In this document: piece after piece, positions 1 through 7,096 of the stretch
How the letters are laid out: each line of letters begins with the position of its first letter
How positions within the stretch are numbered: position 1 is the first letter of the stretch
Assembly: GCA_001828445.1 (NCBI GenBank)
Contig: MHYJ01000069.1
Span: 6,204 to 25,783 of the forward strand
Direction: 5' to 3'
Origin: Planctomycetes bacterium RBG_16_43_13
GTDB taxonomy: Bacteria > Planctomycetota > MHYJ01
DNA: 19,580 bases
The notes under the pieces: generated by a model
The model's database searches: none
Seen by the model: only the letters and a program-made list of their open reading frames with translations
What the model was told of the DNA's origin: nothing
Position numbers and translations under genes: made by a program

Positions 1-931
1 GTATATGCGTAACTATGTGGGCGGCGGGACGGGAGTATTCGCACCAATCCACGGATGGTTTCACGTAGCAAGTGGGCTTTTCGATACTTGTTTGGTAGTG
101 TGTGAAGAAAAGATGTCGAGTTGTCAGCCGCATCCGCAGGGGGCGTTCCTGACAATATTTGACCACACGACGGAGCGTCCGCTCGGTCCGAACCTGCTCT
201 GGATATTCGCACTCGAGATGAATCGCTATATGACGCGGCACGGGATAGCCATTGAGGATATAGCACGTGTGTCCGTTAAAAATAAGAAGAATGCCCTTGA
301 CCATCCGTCTGCACAACTTGGTATGGATATAACTATAAAGGATGTGATGGAGTCGGAGGTTCTTGCCTGGCCTGTTCATCGGCTAATGGTCAGTCCTACA
401 AGTGATGGTGCGGCGGCTGTAATACTTGCTTCTGAAGAAAAGGCAAAAGAACTCACCGATAAGCCGGTCTGGCTTGATGGTGTTGGTTGGTCGCTTGATA
501 CGGCATACTGGACAAATAGAGATCTATATTACCCACGATATGTAGAGAAGGCGGCGAGGATGGCTTATGATATGGCAGGTATAAAAGAGCCGAAGAAAGA
601 GATAAATATTGCCGAGCCGTATGACCCGTTTGCGTATAAGGAACTGCATCATCTTGAGGGGCTATTACTCGCTGATAAAGGCAAGGCGCCTGAGATAACT
701 GCACTCGGCATCACACAACGTAATGGCAATATGCCTGTATGTCCGTCGGGCGGGTTGCTTGGTGTGGGGAATCCGATTGCGGCGGCAGGGCTGATGAAGA
801 TATGCGAGTTGTTCTGGCAATTGCGGCAGGAGGCGGGGAAACGTCAGGTTCCGGGCAATCCGAAAAAAGGCGTAGCACAGGCGTGGGGCGATTTGATGCA
901 GGTGGGAACGGTTGTAGTGATGGGTATTTAG
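1..931 (+). CDS. Thiolase-fold protein (SCP2/DUF35-associated type), 5' end outside window
   Basis: The frame is open from base 2, so the gene begins upstream; about 309 residues are visible. The C-terminal half matches the thiolase superfamily: an AEPYDPFAYKELHHLE segment takes the place of the usual AExHDCFT region, and CPSGGLLGVGNP takes the place of the NPSGGLxxxGHP motif. The start of the visible part (GGGTG, then HVASGLFD and EEKMSS) aligns with the ACASG...EKMS region of SCP2-like thiolases. In that alignment the nucleophilic Cys is Gly and the His of GHP is Asn, so classical Claisen chemistry is doubtful. DUF35 proteins downstream are the usual partners, as in HMG-CoA synthase, BbsAB and Ltp2 complexes. 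Base composition is richer in GC than the rest of the window, with CGN arginine codons common. Annotation as acetyl-CoA acetyltransferase would be by homology only. Confidence 0.85.
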   Translation, partial: YMRNYVGGGTGVFAPIHGWFHVASGLFDTCLVVCEEKMSSCQPHPQGAFLTIFDHTTERPLGPNLLWIFALEMNRYMTRHGIAIEDIARVSVKNKKNALDHPSAQLGMDITIKDVMESEVLAWPVHRLMVSPTSDGAAAVILASEEKAKELTDKPVWLDGVGWSLDTAYWTNRDLYYPRYVEKAARMAYDMAGIKEPKKEINIAEPYDPFAYKELHHLEGLLLADKGKAPEITALGITQRNGNMPVCPSGGLLGVGNPIAAAGLMKICELFWQLRQEAGKRQVPGNPKKGVAQAWGDLMQVGTVVVMGI

Positions 932-944
932 TGTTTTTTGAGTT

Positions 945-998
945 ATGAAAAAAGTATTGGTAGTAGAGGACGCGGAAAAAATAAACTGCTCCCCCTAA
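945..998 (+). pseudogene. Stub of a second response regulator (17 codons)
   Basis: An ATG 13 bases after the thiolase stop opens a 17-codon frame beginning MKKVLVVEDAEKI and ending at TAA. Its first 13 residues match the start of the intact response regulator 112 bases downstream at 11 of 13 positions. The DNA matches at 31 of 39 positions, with differences mostly at third codon positions. The similarity stops after codon 13. This pattern suggests the remnant of an independent receiver gene and not a fresh duplication. It could still be translated as a short leader peptide, but nothing here shows that. Confidence 0.6.
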
Positions 999-1056
999 TT
1001 TATTGGCGTTTGATATTAGCAATGAGATGCTGGGGCGGTATTTAATATATAACAAT

Positions 1057-1452
1057 ATGAAAAAGGTTCTTGTAGTCGAGGACGCGAAAAATATTCGAGA
1101 GATAATTGCCTTCACATTGAGGAAAAGGGGATATGATGTGATAGAGTCGGAAGATGGAGCGGATGGATATAAAAAGGCGATGACGGAGAAGCCCGACCTT
1201 ATTATATTGGACGTTATGTTGCCAAATAAGACGGGGTTCGAGATATGTTCTGATTTGAAGGACAGTAAGCAATATAGGAATATACCTGTTATAATTCTCA
1301 CTGCTGTAACGAAAGATAGTGGGAAGGATGATGCGTATTGGAAGGAAAAGTCGCGAGCGGATGAATTTCTCTCCAAGCCGTTTAGAGCGCAGGATTTGGT
1401 GGGGAAAGTAGAGGAGTTAGTTGCAAAATATGAAGGTAAGGAAGGGGATTAA
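1057..1452 (+). CDS. Single-domain response regulator (receiver/CheY-like)
   Basis: A 131-residue protein made only of a receiver domain. The acidic pair E8-D9, the phosphoacceptor D52 (in LIILDVMLP), T82 and K107 (in LSKPF) are all present, so it should be phosphorylatable. There is no output domain, so it must act through protein contacts or in a phosphorelay; no histidine kinase is in the window. The frame is open further upstream to 1003, but the ATG at 1057 gives the standard MKKVLVVEDA start and matches the start of the upstream stub. No clear Shine-Dalgarno site precedes it. It sits between a thiolase-fold gene and two DUF35 genes and abuts the first of these (its TAA is followed directly by the next ATG), so the genes are probably co-transcribed. 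Confidence 0.9.
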   Translation: MKKVLVVEDAKNIREIIAFTLRKRGYDVIESEDGADGYKKAMTEKPDLIILDVMLPNKTGFEICSDLKDSKQYRNIPVIILTAVTKDSGKDDAYWKEKSRADEFLSKPFRAQDLVGKVEELVAKYEGKEGD

Positions 1453-1959
1453 ATGACGATAAATGTAGCTAATCTAATAGGCACGAATCTCAAAGCCGAC
1501 GATTTCGAGAAGGGGAGGGTTTTTACTACTGTAGGGGCACCGAATGCCAAGTATGCGTGGGATACTGGTATTGCTATGGGGCGGTATCTGGCGGAGTTGA
1601 AACAGGGCAAACTCATAGCCCGTCGCTGTGATAAGTGCGCGCGAGTGATGATACCGCCGAGGATGTTTTGCGAGATGTGCTTCAGACCTACGGACGAATG
1701 GGTTTATGTGAAGGATACAGGCGTAGTTAATACGTTTTCAATATGTTATGTTACTTGGGATATGGTGCGTATAAAGAAGCCGCAGATACCTGCGGTTATA
1801 GAAATAGACGGTGCATCCAAAGGAATGGGAATAATGCATCTAATTGCTGGTGTTGACCCCAAAAAGGTGAAGATAGGTATGAAAGTCAGAGCTGTATGGA
1901 AATCTGAGAAAGAAAGGATAGGAGCTATAACGGATATAAAATATTGGACGGCTATTTGA
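1453..1959 (+). CDS. DUF35 protein (zinc ribbon + OB fold), copy 1
   Basis: A 168-residue protein with the two parts of the DUF35 family. A rubredoxin-like zinc ribbon carries CDKC and CEMC pairs about 14 residues apart. An OB-fold domain follows, ending in VKIGMKVRAVWKSE. Such proteins bind thiolase-fold partners and help place acyl-CoA; the partner here is probably the gene at 1-931. The N-terminal ~40 residues before the ribbon are longer than in copy 2. The start codon follows the response regulator stop directly, and a purine-rich AAGGAAGGGG lies just upstream as ribosome binding site. The two DUF35 copies are diverged paralogs and may form a heterodimeric partner subunit, which is inference. 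Confidence 0.9.
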   Translation: MTINVANLIGTNLKADDFEKGRVFTTVGAPNAKYAWDTGIAMGRYLAELKQGKLIARRCDKCARVMIPPRMFCEMCFRPTDEWVYVKDTGVVNTFSICYVTWDMVRIKKPQIPAVIEIDGASKGMGIMHLIAGVDPKKVKIGMKVRAVWKSEKERIGAITDIKYWTAI

Positions 1960-1970
1960 GAGATTTTTGT

Positions 1971-2432
1971 ATGGAAAGGAAGAACTGTAATCAAGATCTA
2001 TCTGGATGGCAAGGTGATATACCAGTAACTAATCTATATACTGTAGGTATAGCGGGTGGCGAGTTTTTCTCTGCTTTAAAGGAAAGAGGCAAAGTGCTGG
2101 GTACAAGGTGTAATAAGTGTGATTTTACCTACGTTCCGGCAAGGTATTTTTGTGAGAGATGTTTTGCTACACTGAATGAGTATGTAGAGATTTTAGATGA
2201 GGGTATAATAGAGACGTATACGGTTTGCTATGTTGATGTAGATAACAAGCCGCTGAAGGAACCTGAGATAATTGCGGCTATAAAGTTAAATGGTGCGTCA
2301 ACTATTCTGATACATATTATAAAGGCAGAACCATCGAAGATCAGTGTGGGCAAAAAGGTGAAAGCAATATTTCATCCTAAGGTAAAGCGAAGAGGGGTAA
2401 TTACCGACATAAAGTATTTTGTTCTGTCATAA
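1971..2432 (+). CDS. DUF35 protein (zinc ribbon + OB fold), copy 2
   Basis: A 153-residue paralog of the preceding gene with the same layout: zinc ribbon with CNKC and CERC, then an OB fold ending in ISVGKKVKAIFHPK and VITDIKYF, close to the VGAITDIKYW-like end of copy 1. The ATG at 1971 is chosen because GAGAG lies about 10 bases upstream. An in-frame TTG at 1944 would overlap copy 1 by 16 bases and adds nothing recognisable. The stop codon lies only two bases before a tRNA gene, so the mRNA 3' end is probably made by tRNA processing. Its likely role is as accessory subunit of an acyl-CoA-handling thiolase-fold enzyme. Confidence 0.88.
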   Translation: MERKNCNQDLSGWQGDIPVTNLYTVGIAGGEFFSALKERGKVLGTRCNKCDFTYVPARYFCERCFATLNEYVEILDEGIIETYTVCYVDVDNKPLKEPEIIAAIKLNGASTILIHIIKAEPSKISVGKKVKAIFHPKVKRRGVITDIKYFVLS

Positions 2433-2434
2433 AA

Positions 2435-2507
2435 GGGGGCGTAGCTCAGCTGGGAGAGCGCGTGAATGGCATTCACGAGGTTGAGGGTTCGACTCCCTTC
2501 GCCTCCA
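2435..2507 (+). tRNA. tRNA-Ala (anticodon GGC)
   Basis: The 73-base cloverleaf folds fully. The acceptor stem GGGGGCG pairs with CGCCTCC and includes the G3:U70 pair that marks alanine tRNAs. The D arm is GCTC/GAGC. The anticodon stem CGTGA/TCACG encloses the loop ATGGCAT, giving anticodon GGC. The T arm is GAGGG-TTCGACT-CCCTT. The discriminator base is A and CCA is not encoded, so a nucleotidyltransferase must add it. The gene begins two bases after the DUF35 stop and ends nine bases before the end of the convergent dnaA-like gene. Confidence 0.97.
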
Positions 2508-2516
2508 TTTTATTAG

Positions 2517-3824
2517 TTACCTGTTAAGATGTTCTAATTCTTTCTCTATTTTTTCAACAGTACGCTTTATTTGTCCATCTTCCTTATTCATTGATATCTT
2601 TTTATATGCAAATAGAACTGTAGAGTGGTCTCTATTGCCGAAGTAACGGCCTATCTTTGCCAATGGTTCACTGGTCAACTTATGTGAGAGATAGAAACAC
2701 GCTTGGCGTGCAGATGCTACTGTTTTATTTTTCTTTCCTGAGAAGATGTCATTCATTTTTATTCCAAAGGTAGTAGCGGTTACCCTTGCTATGTCTTCTA
2801 ACGAAAGTTTCTCTCCCCAATTACAAATAAAATCAGCTACTACTGCTTTAGAAGTAATAAGCGTAGGATTATTATATTTTATAAGATTTGATAGGCAAAT
2901 CAGGATATCTTTATAGTTAGTATTTATATTTCTCGCAATATACTCGAGCGAATCAACTGGTATATCTACACCTCTCGCCTTCAGAAACTTTACTCTTGTT
3001 TCATAATCAGGGTTTTTTACTGGCGTTTCAATTGCATTTTCTAATCGTGCTGTTATGTTCTTGTTGAATTCATCAATATGTTTTGGGTGCATTTCACTTG
3101 TTATTATTATCTTTTTATTTCGCTCTGCTAAAGAACAGAGAGTGTGTAAGAACTCTACTTGCGTTTCCTTTTTATTTGCCAGTAAGTGTATATCATCCAC
3201 CAATAATACATCTGCGGAACGATATTTTTGTCTAAACGCCTCTATCTTACTGTTTCGTAGTGAATAGACGTACTCTCTTACGAAATTCTTACAGGATAGT
3301 GAAATGACGTTTACCTTGGTACTGTTACAAGCAAAATGGGTATTTATACTATTTATTAGATGTGTCTTTCCTAATCCTGTTTGTCCAGTAATTAGCAGCG
3401 TATTGAAGTTAGGTTTCTGGCTCTCAGATATATGCATTGCTGCATAATATGCTAATTTGTTGCCACTACCTACTATAAAATTACCAAATGTCATTGCTGG
3501 CTGCCTTGGTGTTGTTATATAGGTAGATGATGATGAGTTGTTACTGGCATGTAGTTTACTATTTATGAATATTGTATCATCTACTATGAAGGTAACCTTG
3601 GTATTTCTATTAGTTATATTTCGTACACAGTTTGTGAACATTTCCTTATATGGGTGATCTATCTTATTTTTTATGTAGGTGCTTTCGAAGCAGACGACTA
3701 TTTCATCCTCGTCTAATATCAACGGTTTGGAGTTTTTAATCCAACTATTGTATCTGTTCTCACCTACTATTGTTGAAAAGCTTGAATTTACCTTAGACCA
3801 GAGTGTTGCAGGATTATGATACAT
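2517..3824 (-). CDS. dnaA: Chromosomal replication initiator DnaA (or close paralog)
   Basis: A 435-residue protein with all DnaA domains. Domain I is about 1-80, followed by a short Ser/Asn-rich linker at 90-105. The AAA+ domain has Walker A GQTGLGKTHL (147-156, K153), Walker B VLLVDDIHLL (D210/D211), sensor 1 ITSEMHP and an arginine finger at R260. Domain IV has the DNA-binding signature GNRDHSTV (396-403). Length is within the family range. One key site differs: the sensor 2 arginine in the usual NxRELEGAL motif is Lys305 here (NYKDILICL). The gene is next to a tRNA and a glucan operon, with no dnaN, recF or gyrB visible. It could be the main initiator or a diverged second copy. A strong promoter lies upstream at 3900-3928. 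Confidence 0.88.
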   Translation of the reverse strand: MYHNPATLWSKVNSSFSTIVGENRYNSWIKNSKPLILDEDEIVVCFESTYIKNKIDHPYKEMFTNCVRNITNRNTKVTFIVDDTIFINSKLHASNNSSSSTYITTPRQPAMTFGNFIVGSGNKLAYYAAMHISESQKPNFNTLLITGQTGLGKTHLINSINTHFACNSTKVNVISLSCKNFVREYVYSLRNSKIEAFRQKYRSADVLLVDDIHLLANKKETQVEFLHTLCSLAERNKKIIITSEMHPKHIDEFNKNITARLENAIETPVKNPDYETRVKFLKARGVDIPVDSLEYIARNINTNYKDILICLSNLIKYNNPTLITSKAVVADFICNWGEKLSLEDIARVTATTFGIKMNDIFSGKKNKTVASARQACFYLSHKLTSEPLAKIGRYFGNRDHSTVLFAYKKISMNKEDGQIKRTVEKIEKELEHLNR

Positions 3825-3891
3825 TTATTATGTTAAGGAATATAACTGACTTTTAAATATATAATGCGAAACATGAGCACTGTTCAAGTTA

Positions 3892-3905
3892 TATACTTTA
3901 GTATA
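3892..3905. repeat. Inverted repeat over the dnaA -10 box
   Basis: Two perfect 6-base arms, TATACT and AGTATA, are separated by TT. One arm is the -10 box of the minus-strand promoter and the other is a -10-like TATACT on the plus strand. The site could bind a regulator, or simply be two back-to-back -10 boxes serving divergent transcription. Confidence 0.45.
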
Positions 3906-3928
3906 GTATAGAAAGTTAGCTTTGTCAA
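3900..3928 (-). promoter_or_regulatory. Sigma70-type promoter for the dnaA-like gene
   Basis: On the minus strand a perfect -35 box TTGACA (3928-3923) is followed by a 17-base spacer and a -10 box TATACT (3905-3900). Transcription should start near 3893 and leave a leader of about 70 bases before the dnaA ATG. This is the best promoter match in the window. Its -10 box forms one arm of the palindrome TATACT-TT-AGTATA (3892-3905). Confidence 0.75.
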
Positions 3929-3935
3929 CTTCAGC

Positions 3936-3941
3936 TATAAT
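3936..3941 (+). promoter_or_regulatory. Possible -10 box for the alpha-glucan operon
   Basis: A consensus TATAAT lies 80 bases before the first GH57 start codon, in the only sizeable gap between dnaA and the operon. No convincing -35 box is found 16-18 bases upstream, so this is a weak call. The gap at 3825-4021 (197 bases) is otherwise AT-rich and shows no DnaA boxes and no open frame worth calling. Confidence 0.3.
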
Positions 3942-4021
3942 CTTTCTTGAAAATATTAATTAATAGCAGTAGAATGCTTTTGGTATCAATCCTATGAATT
4001 TTCTTATTGAGCTATGTTTTT

Positions 4022-6052
4022 ATGCATAAGATCTATTTAGCGTTTTTGTGGCACTTTCATCAACCTCTTTATAAGAATATAGCTACAGGCACTATTAGTA
4101 TGCCCTGGGTAAGGTTCCACGGTGTAAAGGATTACTTTGGTATGGCAAAACTACTCTCGTTATTTCCTCATATAAGATGCACTGCTAATTTCTCTCCTGT
4201 TCTTCTGTCACAGATTTTAGATTATACAGAGGGTAGTGCTATTGACATCTACTTTTCCCTATCAAAGAAGCATCCCAATGAACTTACAGCGATGGAACGT
4301 GATTTCATACTAAATAACTTTTTTATGGTTAACTATGAGAATATGCTTAGACCATACCCCAGATATTATGAGCTTTATAGTAAAGTAAGGAACGCTACGC
4401 TATTTTCTGAGCAGGATATAATTGACCTGCAGGTATGGACTAATCTGGTATGGTTTCATCCAACAATCGTAGAAGATGATTTCATATTAGCTGCTTTAAA
4501 AAAGAAAGATAGGAACTTCACTATAGACGAGAGGGATATAGTGTTGCATAAACAGATAGATATTATGAAACAACTGATAGGTATGTGGAAAGCGTTACAG
4601 GATAGAGGACAAGTGGAGCTAACTATTAGCCCATTCTATCATCCTATATTACCATTAATTCCTGCTGAGGATAGAGATGAGCAGGTTAAGATGGCTTGTG
4701 ATATTTATTGCAGATTGTTTGGTAAGCTACCTAATGGTATGTGGCCATCTGAGGGTAGCGTCAGTAAAGACATTATAGATGTAGTAAGCAAGAATGGTAT
4801 TAAGTGGATTGCTACTGATGAGGAGATTTTAGAAAGGTCTATAGGTGTAAAATTTAATAGGAATAGGGGTACTATAATAGATAAACCAGAGTTATTGTAT
4901 AAAGCATATAGAGCCAATGGTATAAATAGTGATGTATCTATAGTATTTAGGGATAGGGAGCTTTCTAACCTTATTGGTTTTAGTTATAAGTATTCCCATC
5001 CACGCGATGCAGCTTATGATCTTATATCACGTATAAGAGCTATAAAAGACACTGTTTCTGATAAACCATATATTATATCTATAATCTTAGATGGTGAGAA
5101 TCCGTGGGAACATTACAGTGGTAATGGTGTAGAGTTCTTGAGTACTTTATATGGTTTATTGGGTGACGAGAAGGATATAGAAACAGTAAGAATATCTGAC
5201 TACATAGATAGTAATCCCCCTATTGACAGAATAGATAACTTATATGCAGGTTCGTGGATAAACAGTAGCTTTGATGTATGGGCAGGGCACGAGGAGGATA
5301 AAAAAGCATGGGAGTTAGTTAACGCTGCAAGGGCGGCGTTTAGAACTGAAGCTCATAAAAGTAATGACAATAGATATACGCACGCATTAGAATCACTATA
5401 TGCTGCAGAGGGTAGTGATTGGTTCTGGTGGTTTGGAGATGATTTTTCTTCAGCGCTTGATATAGAGTTTGATGCACTATTTAGACAGCATATAGTAAAT
5501 GTTTATCGTTTGGCTGGATTGCAGATTCCAGAGAACTTATATAAACCTATAAAGGTGGTCAGGCGTAAGATTATATTTACTAAACCATGGGCACTTTTAA
5601 GTGTAAAAATAGATGGCAGGAGAAGCGATTATTTTGAGTGGATTGCGGCTGGTCACTATAATCTGAGGCAAGAATTTTCTACGATGAGTAATAGCATGGG
5701 GAGTTTTATAAGTGATGTTTATTTTGGATTTGATGAAAACAACTTTCTATTACGGCTTGATATTGAGAAGAGTGACGACTCATTACATAGGTTAAACGTT
5801 GCCAAGATAACGGTCTGTTTCTGTAAGCCTAAAAATGCTATGATTGAGTTAAATAAGTTTGACAATGTATCAATAGATGATATAGTTGAGGCATCTTATG
5901 CCTTTAGTAATCTTGGTTTTGTAGAGAATGACGAAGTAGAATTTTACTTAGAGGTAGAGGAAAGTGGTATTACTGAAAGGTTCCCGTCCAATTATGCTTT
6001 GTCGTTTAAAGTGCCGTCTAAAGATTACGACAAGATAAATTGGCAGGTTTAG
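4022..6052 (+). CDS. GH57 alpha-amylase/amylopullulanase-like enzyme
   Basis: A 676-residue cytoplasmic protein (no signal peptide) with the five GH57 motifs: HFHQP (11-15), GQVELTISPFYHP (196-208), GMWPSEGSV with nucleophile E244, ILDGENPWEHY with acid/base D357, and AEGSDWFWWFGDDFSS further on. The DGENPWEHY and DWFWW forms match the amylopullulanase-like GH57 branch, which cuts alpha-1,4 and sometimes alpha-1,6 bonds in glycogen-like glucans. The last ~160 residues form a separate, probably beta-rich domain. The ATG at 4022 gives the normal MHKIYLAFLWHFHQP start; an in-frame TTG at 4007 adds only five residues. It is the first gene of the operon and its stop lies nine bases before the GalT-like gene. 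Exact specificity cannot be read from sequence. Confidence 0.9.
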   Translation: MHKIYLAFLWHFHQPLYKNIATGTISMPWVRFHGVKDYFGMAKLLSLFPHIRCTANFSPVLLSQILDYTEGSAIDIYFSLSKKHPNELTAMERDFILNNFFMVNYENMLRPYPRYYELYSKVRNATLFSEQDIIDLQVWTNLVWFHPTIVEDDFILAALKKKDRNFTIDERDIVLHKQIDIMKQLIGMWKALQDRGQVELTISPFYHPILPLIPAEDRDEQVKMACDIYCRLFGKLPNGMWPSEGSVSKDIIDVVSKNGIKWIATDEEILERSIGVKFNRNRGTIIDKPELLYKAYRANGINSDVSIVFRDRELSNLIGFSYKYSHPRDAAYDLISRIRAIKDTVSDKPYIISIILDGENPWEHYSGNGVEFLSTLYGLLGDEKDIETVRISDYIDSNPPIDRIDNLYAGSWINSSFDVWAGHEEDKKAWELVNAARAAFRTEAHKSNDNRYTHALESLYAAEGSDWFWWFGDDFSSALDIEFDALFRQHIVNVYRLAGLQIPENLYKPIKVVRRKIIFTKPWALLSVKIDGRRSDYFEWIAAGHYNLRQEFSTMSNSMGSFISDVYFGFDENNFLLRLDIEKSDDSLHRLNVAKITVCFCKPKNAMIELNKFDNVSIDDIVEASYAFSNLGFVENDEVEFYLEVEESGITERFPSNYALSFKVPSKDYDKINWQV

Positions 6053-6060
6053 AGGTAAAT

Positions 6061-7059
6061 ATGCCAGAACTTAGAAAAGACCCTGTTACAGGCAGATGGG
6101 TTATAATAGCGGTTGAAAGGGCTAAACGTCCTGATGATTTTAAATTTGAAGCACCGCAGAAAAAAATGTCTATGTGTCCATTCTGTGGTGGTAACGAACA
6201 TACAACACCACCAGAGATAACGGCGCTTCGTAATGGTGATTCCGCTCGCGATAAAGCTGGTTGGCGGGTAAGAGTTGTGCCAAACAAGTTTCCAGCCCTT
6301 ATGGTAGAGGGTGAGTTAGAAAAGCGTGGTGAAGGTATGTATGATGTGATTAATGGTATAGGTGCTCATGAGGTTATAATAGAAACACCCCAACACGAAC
6401 TTTCTATAACAGCTCTATCTGATGAGAATGTCAGAGAAGTTCTATGGGTATATAAAGATAGATTAGTTGATTTAAGAAAAGATAAGCGATTGGTATATGG
6501 ACTTCTATTTAAGAATGTTGGTGAAAGAGCTGGTGCCTCTTTAGAGCATACTCATTCTCAGCTAATAGTAACACCCATAGTGCCACTAAGGGTAAAAACA
6601 GAGATGAACCGTTGTGCTGAATATTATGACTTCAGGGGCAGGTGTTTATTCTGTGATATGATAAAACAGGAGATTTCCAACGGCGTGCGAGTTGTTATGG
6701 AAGAAAAGAATTTTGTAGCGTTTGAACCATTTGCTGCTCGTTTTCCATTTGAGACGTGGATCCTGCCAAAACGTCATATATCGCACTACGAAGCAACTGA
6801 AGATTGGTTATTGGGAGAGCTTGGATATGTTATAAAGACCACTCTAAAAAAGATAGAAACTGCTATAAGTCATCCACCTTATAATTATTTGGTCCATACC
6901 AGCCCATTTAACGAACAGGCGGTGGATTATTACCATTGGCATTTTGAAATAATACCCAGGATAACTCGTGTGGCTGGCTTTGAATGGGGTACTGGATTTT
7001 ATATAAATGCAGTGCCACCGGAAAGTGCTGCACAATATCTTAGAGAGATAAGGTTATAG
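6061..7059 (+). CDS. galT: Galactose-1-phosphate uridylyltransferase-like (GalT family) nucleotidylyltransferase
   Basis: A 332-residue protein with two HIT-type halves. The active site HTHSQ has nucleophile His165, which would form the nucleotidyl-His intermediate. Zinc ligands C39/C42 (CPFCGG) and H112 are visible, a second CxxC pair lies at C195/C198, and YHWHFEIIPR sits in the second half. The start is fixed by AGAGGT at 6051-6056, four bases upstream, overlapping the stop of the preceding gene. GalT swaps UMP between UDP-glucose and galactose-1-phosphate. Related enzymes act on ADP-glucose, and the position directly before glgA makes an ADP-glucose-linked role possible, though this is inference. 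No galK or galE is in the window. Confidence 0.85.
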   Translation: MPELRKDPVTGRWVIIAVERAKRPDDFKFEAPQKKMSMCPFCGGNEHTTPPEITALRNGDSARDKAGWRVRVVPNKFPALMVEGELEKRGEGMYDVINGIGAHEVIIETPQHELSITALSDENVREVLWVYKDRLVDLRKDKRLVYGLLFKNVGERAGASLEHTHSQLIVTPIVPLRVKTEMNRCAEYYDFRGRCLFCDMIKQEISNGVRVVMEEKNFVAFEPFAARFPFETWILPKRHISHYEATEDWLLGELGYVIKTTLKKIETAISHPPYNYLVHTSPFNEQAVDYYHWHFEIIPRITRVAGFEWGTGFYINAVPPESAAQYLREIRL

Positions 7060-7096
7060 CGTGTTTTAGACAACTTCTTGTTAACATTGTGTTTTT

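Noticed and set aside
711..1376. Minus-strand open frame of 221 codons across the thiolase end and the response regulator
   Set aside because: It lies antisense to well-supported genes, resembles no family, and is rich in Ser/Phe/Ile as expected for a shadow frame.
1944..1970. TTG start for DUF35 copy 2 overlapping copy 1
   Set aside because: The ATG at 1971 has a GAGAG upstream and the extra residues match nothing in the family.
3954..3965. TATTAATTAATA perfect palindrome as an operator
   Set aside because: It is made only of A and T in an AT-rich gap, where such palindromes arise easily; kept only as a note in the control-region finding.
3825..4021. Replication origin next to the dnaA-like gene
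   Set aside because: The gap is AT-rich but shows no TTATCCACA-like cluster or 13-mer repeats, and no dnaN or gyrB is nearby.
4007..4021. TTG start giving the first GH57 five extra residues
   Set aside because: The ATG at 4022 matches the normal family start directly before the HQP motif.
6040..6060. TTG start for the GalT-like gene
   Set aside because: AGAGGT at 6051-6056 is correctly placed for the ATG at 6061, and family members begin close to this ATG.
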